Assembly (NCBI GenBank): GCA_905250025.1
Contig: CAJNOJ010000197.1
Location: 62,001-126,000 of the forward strand
From: Adineta ricciae
Taxonomy: Eukaryota > Rotifera > Eurotatoria > Adinetida > Adinetidae
Direction: 5' to 3'
Length of the DNA stretch: 64,000 nucleotides
Below the pieces are notes generated by a model. The model saw only the letters and a program-made list of their open reading frames with translations, was not told the DNA's origin and did no database searches. Each line of letters begins with the position of its first letter. Position 1 is the stretch's first letter. The position numbers were made by a program, and so were the translations under genes. Shown here in pieces: positions 33,541-43,195 of the stretch.

Positions 33541-34467
33541 ATGCGTGTGTATATTTCATGTCTGTTTCGAATATTAATTCTTCTTTTTTTAATCATTTTT
33601 TATCTTTATCTTAATTCTTTGAAACAACCTGATAAATCTTCTATTCGAATAATGTATGTCGTTCGAACAATATCGAAATATTATTCATCTCGTTTGTCTT
33701 ATCTTCTTGAAACTTGGATTAAATCAGTTGCAACTGATGTTTATTTCATAACTGATAATCATCTTCCTCATATTGATCCTAATCATTTCATAACAACTCA
33801 AAACACATGTGGAAATACTTCACATTCAGTTCGATCTCTTTGTTGTCAAACAAGTCATGATTTTCTTCTCTATCGTAAACATCTCGATAAATATCAATGG
33901 TTTTGTCATTTTGATGATGATCAATATGTTCATACTGAGAATCTTTATCGATATTTATCAACATTAGATCATCAAAAAGCGTATTACATTGGAAGAAATT
34001 CTTGGAATAAGACATTTAAACGGAAAAAATCGCCTCATCCACGTCATTTTTGGTTCGCTACACTTGGTGCTGGTGTTTGTTTCTCTCGTCGAACAATTGA
34101 TTTACTTGAATCTTATACAAAAACGGTTTCCCAATTTGTTAATGGATGTTTAAAAGAATTTTATCCTGATGATATTTATCTTGGATTTGTTTTGAATAAT
34201 CATTTGAATATTTCATTGACAAAAAATACGGAATTTCATTCGCATTTAGAACGTTCGTTATTCAATGACAAACGAGATTTAATTGATAATTTTCATCGAC
34301 AAATTACTTTCGGTTTTCCTCTTTCACGAACATTTTTTCGATTTCTTCCAAATTTATTTCCAAACGAACAAGATCCAATGAAAATTCGAACAATTCATTG
34401 TCTTTTCTATAACCACTTTCAAGATTGTTCAACTCGATTACAAAAATTCATTTTTAACACGAAATAA
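33541..34467 (+). CDS. Fringe-like beta-1,3-glycosyltransferase (GT31)
   Basis: A 308-residue single-exon type II membrane protein. The membrane anchor is residues 8-27. The donor/metal motif is FCHFDDDQYV with DDD at 125-127. Downstream are FATLGAGVCFSR and FYPDDIYLGF, equivalents of the conserved GGAG and PDD blocks of Fringe enzymes. Fringes add GlcNAc to O-fucose on EGF repeats of Notch in the Golgi. Length is slightly below that of animal Fringes (about 320-400). Acceptor specificity is inferred only; other GT31 members share the DDD motif. A fucosyltransferase-fold gene follows on the same strand, a suggestive but unproven link to O-fucose glycans. Confidence 0.83.
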   Translation: MRVYISCLFRILILLFLIIFYLYLNSLKQPDKSSIRIMYVVRTISKYYSSRLSYLLETWIKSVATDVYFITDNHLPHIDPNHFITTQNTCGNTSHSVRSLCCQTSHDFLLYRKHLDKYQWFCHFDDDQYVHTENLYRYLSTLDHQKAYYIGRNSWNKTFKRKKSPHPRHFWFATLGAGVCFSRRTIDLLESYTKTVSQFVNGCLKEFYPDDIYLGFVLNNHLNISLTKNTEFHSHLERSLFNDKRDLIDNFHRQITFGFPLSRTFFRFLPNLFPNEQDPMKIRTIHCLFYNHFQDCSTRLQKFIFNTK

Positions 34468-34551
34468 TCGATTTTTTCTCTCATTCATCGAAAGAATATT
34501 GATTTCGCCGATTTTCTCTGTTCTTCTCAAAGATTATATTAAACTCTCTTC

Positions 34552-34694
34552 TATAATAAAACACCCGGGGGTCTTCTTTTATGTTTCTCAAATCTCCTCG
34601 AAATGTTCGTGAACCTTCATACAAGCTGCACATTATTTACATAGAACATTTTTTTTCAGAGGAGTCTTCTATTATTGGCGGGTGTTTTATTATA
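34552..34694. mobile_element. MITE-like element, about 143 bp, with terminal inverted repeats
   Basis: The left end TATAATAAAACACCCG (34552-34567) is the exact reverse complement of the right end CGGGTGTTTTATTATA (34679-34694). Adjacent TC/GA bases extend the symmetry. If the outermost TA at each end is a target duplication, the pattern fits Tc1/mariner-type MITEs. The interior has no ORF and carries GTCTTCT on both sides. It sits between the Fringe-like and fucosyltransferase-like genes. Confidence 0.65.
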
Positions 34695-35055
34695 GAGAAG
34701 AATTTACACAAGATTTTATTAATCTATATTTACCGATCAAATTTCTTCTGATGTACAGTAATTCTATCAGCTGTGAGCGTGAGAGAGAAATTCGATTGTT
34801 GTCATAACTAAGATATTCATACTGATTGATTTAATTTCTACAAAACTGTTTTGGGTTGAACGAACAAGTGAGGAAGGTCATTGGTAAGGAGAAAGTTGTC
34901 TTTGACAAGTGTGACTCTTCGTGAATGAATCCGTTCAAATTCGAATATTGGCAAACAAAATGTGTGATTTTCAAGGTGCTGAATTTCTATTGGTATTGGG
35001 AATAGTGTTAAACACTTGATGGTGATTTCGAACACAATATCTTATTCTAGATACA
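34695..35055. other. Upstream region of the fucosyltransferase-like gene
   Basis: Spacer right of the MITE-like element; a minus-strand frame at 34838-35035 has no recognisable domain. Confidence 0.45.
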
Positions 35056-36564
35056 ATGCGTATTTTATCTTCGTTAAGACATTTTTTTCGTAAATGTCAA
35101 CGTCTTTCATCTCGGAGACATTTCATTTGTCTATTTTTCTTTCTCTCTTGTTTCGTACTCTTCTTTTCATTATTCGTTAGTCCTGTTTATCCATCTTCGT
35201 CGTTAAATTACCTCGATGAATGTATGTACGATGTTACTCCATGTTATCCAGATATTGATCAATCATTGGATCGTTATTTTAAGAAATATAAAAACAAATA
35301 TTCGATGTTGTTGAATTATCATCCGAAAATCGATTGTAATCACGGTCGATATCTATTGATAAACAATGCTCGATCATCACGTGTTTATCACGGTACAGGA
35401 TCAATTTTAATGTGGTATTTAGGTGTGTTGAATATCGCGTATCAACTGAATTTAACTTTAATCCAATTCGATTGGATCGCTGAACATTCTGATGACGAAA
35501 ATAACGTTGAAAGAGAAAAATATTGGTTATTTTCCGAATGGCAAATTCCCTATTCAGCATATCAATCATGTCCACAGAATTCTTCGATAAAAAAGAATAT
35601 TTTCTCTTACAATTTAATACCAAATCAAACATTAGATCAACATCATCAAGGTAAACAATCTTTTACAATCAAATCTCATCTACACGAGTCTTTCTCGGCA
35701 TTTTTAACAAATTTAACCAATGAAAATGATGGTTTCACATTCTATTCAAGTCAAACAATCACTATAACTTCGTCATTGATGGAATTAGGAATTGTTATGG
35801 AAATCCGCTGGTGGTTACAACATCGTAAATCGTTTCGATATCCTTATGGAGTTTGGGCAGGAATTTCCATTCCTTTGCACAATCAACCAATCGATTATTT
35901 TTCTCATTTAAACCAAAAATCGCCAATAAAATGTCGTTCAATTGATTTGAAGAAAAGTTTCTTAATCGGTGTTCATATTCGTCATGGTGATGTTGTTAAA
36001 CGTGATGCACAAGGTCGAATTCTCTCGGGTAATCTTTATCGTTATATTTCTCATTCTGCTTATGCACCACTTTTAACATTTCTAATCCAATCTTTACCTA
36101 ATGAAATTCGAAAGAAATATTTTCTCACGATTTACAGCGAAGGTCATGAAAGTGATTTTAATGATATTCTGAATGAATTGAAAGAAATTCTTCCGGAATT
36201 ACAATGTCGAATGTTATTGATTTTAAATGGTCGAACTTCGGAGACATTTAATCGTTTGTTACGTGATGATATTTTAATTCATGCATTCAGTACATTTAGT
36301 TTGGCTTCGGGAATCTTCAATAGTCGACAATTAAAAATTGGACCAAAACATAATCAAGGACGAGTTCATGGAATGAGAAATTTTCTTCAATTAAATTTAG
36401 ATTTTAATCACACAAAGTTTCAATTAACGAATGAGAAACAAATTTTGATTCGAAAAAGAATTCGTTACGTTTGGAATGAAAAACAAAAGCAAAAAGAAAC
36501 ATTTGTTCCCTTGTGGGTAAAGAATTACCTCGATGATTATCCTGAAGAGTTCATGTTGATTTGA
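35056..36564 (+). CDS. Type II membrane glycosyltransferase, fucosyltransferase-like (HxRxGD)
   Basis: A 502-residue single-exon frame. A basic N terminus precedes a membrane anchor (24-44), then a luminal part. GTGSILMWYLGVLNIAYQLNLTLI (113-136) looks like the donor-site helix of GT-B fucosyltransferases. HIRHGD at 307-312 is the HxRxGD signature of alpha-1,6- and O-fucosyltransferase-type enzymes, where the Arg contacts GDP-fucose. Later, TIYSEGHESDF and FSTFSLASGIFNSRQLKIGP fit the conserved SDD and S-F-S blocks. Substrate cannot be told (N-glycan core or protein O-fucose). It lacks the KDEL-like signal of POFUT1. Confidence 0.75.
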   Translation: MRILSSLRHFFRKCQRLSSRRHFICLFFFLSCFVLFFSLFVSPVYPSSSLNYLDECMYDVTPCYPDIDQSLDRYFKKYKNKYSMLLNYHPKIDCNHGRYLLINNARSSRVYHGTGSILMWYLGVLNIAYQLNLTLIQFDWIAEHSDDENNVEREKYWLFSEWQIPYSAYQSCPQNSSIKKNIFSYNLIPNQTLDQHHQGKQSFTIKSHLHESFSAFLTNLTNENDGFTFYSSQTITITSSLMELGIVMEIRWWLQHRKSFRYPYGVWAGISIPLHNQPIDYFSHLNQKSPIKCRSIDLKKSFLIGVHIRHGDVVKRDAQGRILSGNLYRYISHSAYAPLLTFLIQSLPNEIRKKYFLTIYSEGHESDFNDILNELKEILPELQCRMLLILNGRTSETFNRLLRDDILIHAFSTFSLASGIFNSRQLKIGPKHNQGRVHGMRNFLQLNLDFNHTKFQLTNEKQILIRKRIRYVWNEKQKQKETFVPLWVKNYLDDYPEEFMLI

Positions 36565-36629
36565 TGCTTTCTTAGACAAAAAGTATTCAACAAAAAGGAT
36601 TTATTTTATTTAAATCATATTGTTTTAGG

Positions 36630-37048
36630 TGGACTTTGTGGATTAATTCTTAATGCGATTATTGGACTTTTTCATCGAAGAAAATAGTGTTGGAATATTC
36701 TATTTAACAACAATTTCTATTGTCAATTTAATTCAATGTCTAACTGAATTTATTTCTGTTGAATTTTCTCGTTTTAAGTTTTCTCAGTTCATTAGCGTAT
36801 TCTTGTTTATAAATAATTCATCAATATTCTTCTCAAATTTCTCATCAACATGTTCAAAATTATTTTTCTATACAAAATTAATTCGTTCATTGGCAACAAT
36901 TTTTTATTTTCTTTGGCTTTGTAATGGAATTGTTTATTTATTAGTCTATAATTTGTTAAACGATAAACATTTCGTCCATTTGGATCAAAATTCATCAAAG
37001 TTTAATAATCTTCGTCTACGGTGTAATAATTCCAAGCATCCAGAATAA
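36630..37048 (+). pseudogene. Probable remnant of a GPCR gene
   Basis: At about 36630-36687 one frame reads GLCGLILNAIIGLFHRRK, typical of TM1 plus the first cytoplasmic loop in the orphan GPCRs of this genome type. It stops (TAG), and the pattern resumes one frame over as NSVGIFYLTTISIVNLIQ, typical of TM2. Further hydrophobic segments follow (LIRSLATIFYFLWLCNGIVYLL). No DRY box or later helices are intact. Low-complexity AT-rich sequence could imitate helices, so confidence is modest. Confidence 0.4.
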
Positions 37049-38247
37049 GTAACGATAAGTTTAAATCAGCAACAGCTGCGTAATCCTTGATTGACTTCAA
37101 ACAAAGATAAATATTAACGATCGTTGGTAACCAGATTAATAAAATTGTATAGAAATTGGCAAAAGATTTTAAAAGTCGATCGAATCGTTTCATTATGACG
37201 AGTAAATGGAGATATTTTTCCTCGTACCAACTCTATTCTCAACCTCAATAGGAAGTACAGAGGAAAATGTAATTAACGCAATAGAAATATCAAACGAGTA
37301 AAGAAAGATCATTCGAATCTTTTCTATTCATTAATATTTCCGCTCAGGAAACATATTAATTACATTTAGACTTGATTCCTCAATAAAAATTCAATCTGTG
37401 TCTTTTTCGTAAATAAACCGTGTGATTTCTCTTTGAAGATATTCTTAGTTGTAAATGATTCTATAACATACTGAATTAGTTCGAATACTTGATCGATGTA
37501 CAAAATCCTAATAAAGGATTCAAAAACGCATAAATGATAATATAAGACAAACAAAGGAATGAAAGCATCACTCCCAATGCTCAAATATTTTTATATTTCA
37601 ACTCTAAATGACTTTAACGATGATTGAATAGACGAATTTCATACAATATCGTCAATCGATGAATCGAATCCAATTGAAGTAAAATGTCACAGCAAGGATC
37701 CAAACATACATGACATTATTCGCTGAAGGATAAAAAATTTCCAACACAAAATACGAAGATATCGTTGAGTTAAATTAGATGCGTAATGACATTTTCAAGG
37801 CAACGATGTGCGTCGAGTGTTAATGCATAACAAGAACATAACCAAGTGAACTTTCGATTAGTACAGACGATCTTTCCACTAATGAAAAATGATTTTGCAA
37901 AAAGAACAAATTTTTTTAAAGCCGATTGAAAATAATTTGAATTTTCACTTTGATTCATTAAAGTTTCATCGTGTCTTGTTGATTGACCTTCTAAGCAACC
38001 GATTGAATGAATAACTAAACAATTTCTGGGCTCGTAAATAAAATTGGTGTAACAATAAACTCATAATTATTTCCACAACGTGGAATTAGTCCGAGACCCG
38101 TCGCAAAATAGCAACACAGACAAAAGTAACAAATATTCACATCAATTTATTATTTTCGATTACACATCCTCTATGAAGCAATTTAAATTTGTTCTGACAC
38201 TATAGAAACGCAGTAAAAAAATCAAAGATGTTGTTGAATTGTGAAGT
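37049..38247. other. Gene-poor stretch
   Basis: A minus-strand frame at 37002-37193 is hydrophobic (LLIWLPTIVNIYLCL) but has no continuation that I can splice. Frames at 37366-37584 and 37770-37958 are not convincing. No RNA gene or repeat seen. Confidence 0.45.
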
Positions 38248-40836
38248 TCATTGAATGGCAGAATTCGATCTTTGTTTTGCTTGAAGCGCCTTATTGAAAT
38301 ATTTCTGTGCTTCTGACTTGTCACCCATTTTTTCGTACACTAAACTGATCTTATTGTAGATTTCACCTATATGAAAATCATTCGGTGACACAGATTTTTC
38401 TTCGATTTCAAGTGCTTTATTGTAGTTTTCCAGAGCTCTTGAATGTTCACCCATTTTCATATAGACTTCACCAATGTTTTTATAAGTTGTGGGGAAATTC
38501 GGATGAATAGACGGTGAATTCTTGCGTAGAACTTCCAGTGCCTTATCGAAGTATTCAAGTGCGCTGGAATACTCACCCATATGAGAATATACAGCAGCGA
38601 TGTTGTTATAACTCGTGGCCAGATTGACGTGACTGAATGGTAAAGATTTGCGAAAAATTTCAAGAACTTTATTATAATTTTCCAAAGCTCTTGAATATTC
38701 ACCCATATGAGTACAAGCTAAACCCATGTTGTTGTACACTGCGGCTAGATGGGGATGAGCTACGTGTAGCGTCTTCGCGTAAATCTCAAGTGCTCTGGCG
38801 TAGTTTTCGACAGCGCTTGAGTATTCACCCATGTCGTAATATACTAAACCGATGTTGTTGTAACTCGTGGCGAACTCGATATGAGTCGACGGCAGTGTTT
38901 TCCGATGAATTTCGAGAGCTTTGTTGTAATTTTCCAGAGCATCATCGTGTTTTCCCATATCATAATATACTGCACCTATATTGTTGTAGTTAATCGCTAA
39001 ACTTGGATGTGTAGATGGCAGAACTTTGCGTTGAATTTCAAGCGCTTTGTTGTAACTTTCGAGAGCCTGTATGTGCTGACCCATTTCAGAATATACTGAA
39101 CCTATACTATTGTAACTTCTAGCTAAATCTGGATGGGTCGGCGGCAACACCTTTTGGTAAATTTTCAGCGCCTTGTTGTGATTCTCCAGAGCTCTGAGAT
39201 GATTCCCCATACGAGAATACACTACACCTATTCTGTCGTAACTTCCAGCTAAATCTGGATGAGTCGATGGAAAGGCTTTCTTTTGTATTTCAAGTGCTTT
39301 CTTGTGATTTTCAAGAGCTCTTGATTGATCGCCCATGTCAGAATACAGTGAACCTATGTTGTGGAAGCTCGTTGCGAAATTCGGATGACCCAATGGTAAT
39401 ACCTTTCGATAAATTTCAAGCGCCTTGTTGTAGTTCTTAAGAGCTCTGGAATACTCGCCCATATCAGAGTACACTGAACCTATATTGTTCCTGCTGGTGG
39501 CTAAAGCGGAATGAATGGACGGAAAAGTTTTCTGAATAATTTCAAGTGCCTTATAATAGTTTTTGAGAGCTCTTGAATGATCACCCATGCGAAGATATAT
39601 AGAAGCGATATTGTTATAGCTCGCTGATATATCAGAATGAGTCGGTGGCAAAGTCTTCCGATATATTTGAAGTGCTTTGTTATAAGTTTGAAGAGCTCTT
39701 GAATAATTTCCCATATAAGAATAAACACCTGCGATGTTATTAAGAGTCCTTCCTAAGTCGGGATGATTGGGAGATAAATATCGTTGTTGAATTTCTAATG
39801 CTTTGTTGCAATTTTCAAGAGCCTTCGAGTATTCGCCCATATCTAAATACGATAAACCCATACTACTGTAAGTTAAGGCAAGATTAGGTTGACTAAACGA
39901 TATCGATTTGGCATAAATCTCAAGTGTTTTGTTGTAGTTCTCGAGAGCTCTTGAATTGTGACCCATATGCGAATATACAGAACCTATATTTGTATAAATC
40001 ATGGCTAAATGGGGATGAATTGGCGACAACGTCTCTTGATAGATTTTCAGTGCTTTGTTATAGTTTTCAAGAGCTCGTGATTCTTCTCCCATATAGAAAT
40101 ACGCTAAACCAATGTTATTATAGCTTTTGGCTAAATCTGAGTGAACCGGTAACTTTTGCAGAATATGAAGAGCCTTGTTAAAGTTTTCAAGAGCTCTTGA
40201 ATATTCACCAATATCGATATACACTGAACCAAAGTCATTATAAGTTGTAGATAAATCTGGATGAATTGATGATAATGTTTTTTGTTGAATATCAAATGCA
40301 ATGTTATGATAATGAAGAGCATTTGAGTATTGACCCATATCACGATATATTGATCCGATATCGTTATATGTTTTGGCTAAATCTGGATGATTTTGGGAGA
40401 AGAGTTTTGTTTGAATGACAATCGCTTTTTCATAATTTTCAAGAGCTTTTGAATATTCCGTAGCCATGTGATGATTTTGACCAATATTGATAAGTTTTGT
40501 AACTAAATTTACGTAGAAAAAAAAAGAAATGATATCGATGTGAAATTATACACTGTTTAGTTAAAATCAGAGAATGAAAAGTTATTCAAAACTTTATGTT
40601 CAAATGAAATGATTTTCTACTATTTTTGTATTTGATTTGATTTCTTTGTTGATTAAAAGTGAGAAAATCTGACCTTGTTGAAATTTAGAATTTCTTTGAA
40701 TAAAATTCCATAATCGAATAAGAACAAATGGAAAAGTAAGAACAGTAAAAATAATGAAAATGAATAGACAAATATTTAATGATCTTTTAGTTTTGAAATA
40801 AAATAAATGAAAATTGTTTTTCTTCTCATTTGACAT
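38248..40836 (-). CDS. Kinesin-light-chain-type TPR protein with N-terminal hydrophobic segment
   Basis: The main exon (about 40504-38248) encodes about 18 tandem 42-residue TPRs of the kinesin-light-chain/nephrocystin type: SYNNIGxVYxxMGEYSxALENYNKALEIxxKxLPxxHPDLA. An upstream exon starting at 40836 (MSNEKKNNF) encodes one membrane-like helix (LFIFIIFTVLTFPFVLI). The related copy at 4 kb has both parts in the same order, which supports joining them. I could not settle the donor site: candidates are after FQQ in phase 1, or after KI with an unseen exon. TPR arrays are protein-binding scaffolds; partners unknown. Repeats are near-identical, so unit gain and loss are easy. Confidence 0.85.
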
Positions 40837-41823
40837 TAATATTGATCAAAGTTGATTTTCTAAAGTATAAAATTGAGAAAAAGCATTTGAAAAGATTATT
40901 TTTAATTGTTAAAAACTCTTCTCAATAATTTCATCTTTTTAGTTTTATCCGAATAGAATTTGTTGATTTGATATTCCATTAAAAGAAAGAATTTGAATAA
41001 AATTGATGTTCGAATGTTTTAAGAGAATCATAACAAGATGAATATCTGTTAAAACTTCGATAAGAATGTCAAAATCATCATTATTCTTTTTTGAGAACAG
41101 AATTGAAAACACTAATGAATTGATTTTAACATAAAACCAAATGAAAAAAGATTCGAATTGATTAAGAAGAAATCGAAAACATTGAAATAAATGTCAAATG
41201 ATATGAAAAGGGTAAAGTATCAAATAACTTCATTTTCGAAATAAATCTTTGTCTTTCTCAATTCCTAAATTATATAAAAAACAGGATCTGATGAATTGAT
41301 AACATTTCAAAAAGAAACAAATGAAGATTTTGAGAATTTCATGTGAAATTCATCATTAACAACTATTTTCTTTATTTTTTATCAATGAATTAGAAAATTC
41401 TTTGTTATTCTATTTGATTTCCATAAATATTGAGAAGATCTCATCGAAAATTTGTCAATATTATTTTCTTGTTTTTGATTAAAAGTAATTTCAGCAAATG
41501 AACAGATATTTGTCTATTAGTCGATGAAGATAATAAACAAAAATCGATTTTGTTATGTGAAAATCAACACAAGACTCCTGATGGAAATATTTCCATGTGA
41601 CTTTGTTTATCATCGACAAATATTTGTCTCTCTTTGATTTCACCAGTAAATTGACATTGATAAGACTTGACTGATGAATCTTAAGAGATATGTGAAACAA
41701 TGAGAAATTCACCATATTTATTAATCGGGTTTTTTCCAATATTTCTGTTAGATTTTCTCGTATAAAATCTCTTTTGTATGTAACTAATGAAAGTAATTCA
41801 AATCGATTTTCGAAAATAACAAA
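40837..41823. other. Gene-free stretch
   Basis: Very AT-rich spacer upstream of the TPR gene; no supported feature. A minus-strand frame from 41943 to 41491 is discussed as rejected. Confidence 0.5.
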
Positions 41824-42021
41824 ATGAAGATTTTCTTCTTTGCTTTTCTTTTCTTGGCAATTTTCTTCACAATGAATTTCTCTTGTGAAATTAATCAAAC
41901 AACGTCGAATGTGTTCCAAACAAGAGGAGAAACAATTCGACAAGTTTTACAAGTTCAATTGTTACCTGATCTCAATAGTTTACACAGTTGCAAACGTTGT
42001 GGTCGATGTAATTCCCAATAA
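41824..42021 (+). CDS. Small secreted peptide precursor (65 aa)
   Basis: A strong signal peptide (MKIFFFAFLFLAIFFTMNFSC, 1-21) precedes a short mature part with two N-linked sites near its start and a terminal cluster CKRCGRC. There is no dibasic-Gly amidation pattern. AATAAA overlaps the stop region (about 42018), a usable polyadenylation signal. It could be a secreted defence or signalling peptide, but no family is recognised. An antisense frame also exists here; the signal peptide and poly(A) signal favour this strand. Confidence 0.45.
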   Translation: MKIFFFAFLFLAIFFTMNFSCEINQTTSNVFQTRGETIRQVLQVQLLPDLNSLHSCKRCGRCNSQ

Positions 42022-42327
42022 AAAAAAACTTTTAAACGAAGTTTTATTTAAATAAACTATAACAAAACAAGAAGAACAGTTGAACCAACAACTTGTGAAT
42101 CATTGGAATTTGAATAATTTGTTGACTCTTTTCCTCGACTTCTATCAATTGAGATTGATTTCCAATCATTTCAGATGTTTTTAACATTCAAAAAAGTGTA
42201 ATTTCTTTTGATAAAATATTATAATTTATTTATTCACTGTAATTACATGTGAAGTGAAAGAAATTCTCGAGAAAATTGTTTTTAATTTCTCAATGAAGTC
42301 AGTCGATTGATATTGATGAGTTTAAAT
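42022..42327. other. Gene-free stretch
   Basis: Short AT-rich spacer between converging genes; nothing supported. Confidence 0.45.
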
Positions 42328-43105
42328 TTAATTTGCTTCATCAAAATCATCTTTTATTTCATCATCAATTCCAAATTGATCACCTGGAATGAGAATTTGA
42401 TCTAAACATGACAATTGTTCAAGTTGATCGAGAAATTCTTTTCGTTGTTCATAACTCGTATTTTCTTCATTATTCGATAAAAACAATGCGAATTGATTTT
42501 GAAATTGTTCTGATGAAATCAATTGAAGAAAATCTGACGAAAAGAAGTCCGTTAATTTGTCATAGAATTCATTAATATGTTCTCCAATATATTTCGCTCG
42601 TTTCAATCGTTTCATAATTCGATCGGTTTTCAATTGTCTCATTGTATATTCATATTGTAATGTTCGAATGCGACATGATGAAAAGTTTTCTACTTGTCGA
42701 CGATATTCTTTTAAATGAAAAGAAAAGAAAAGTAAGGAGAGAAGAATTTCTCCAATGAAACTTTTGTTTTTATTTACCATCCCAAAATTCTCGATTTTTC
42801 TGTAATTGTGCGTCTCTCCATTGATCTAATTCTCTTTCAGTATTTTCAATCGCTTTTAATCTTTGTTCAACTTCCAATGCTAAAGATTCTAAATCTTGTA
42901 AAACTTTTTGTGCATCCAAATGACGTTTTTCTTCACAATTATCACATAAATACAAAATCACAGTCGAATCAGTTGTTTGTTGAGATTTTCTTTGTCGTTT
43001 CACAGATTCATCAATGATTGAACAATCATCACATTGATGAATTGTATCGATTTCTTCAATTAATTCATCGAGAAGTTTCGAAACGACTTCTTCGACCATT
43101 TCCAT
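42328..43105 (-). CDS. Coiled-coil protein with CxxC pair, unknown
   Basis: Two exons: 43105-42778 and 42707-42328, phase 1, 708 nt, 235 residues. CDDC (about 25-28) and CDNC (about 55-58) could form a small zinc site. Residues 60-105 are a coiled coil (LQDLESLALEVEQRLKAIENTERELDQW). The second exon is helical and ends in an acidic tail. The FWDGEYRRQVENF join has some look of coiled-coil vesicle-trafficking proteins, but I cannot name it. The two-exon model is supported by the hydrophilic helical continuity across the join. Confidence 0.65.
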
Positions 43106-43195
43106 CTAAAAGGAAATGAAAAGGAATATTTTATTATTAGGGAAAACTATTCATCTAAGATTTGATTAAAGAAAATGTGATAGATAAGGAAAGAA

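Noticed and set aside
38637-40181. Plus-strand frames of 85 and 118 codons
   Set aside because: Antisense of TPR repeats; their apparent repetition mirrors the TPR units.
41491-41943. 150-codon minus-strand frame opposite the secreted peptide
   Set aside because: No recognisable domain; the plus strand has a signal peptide and poly(A) signal. Not excluded completely.
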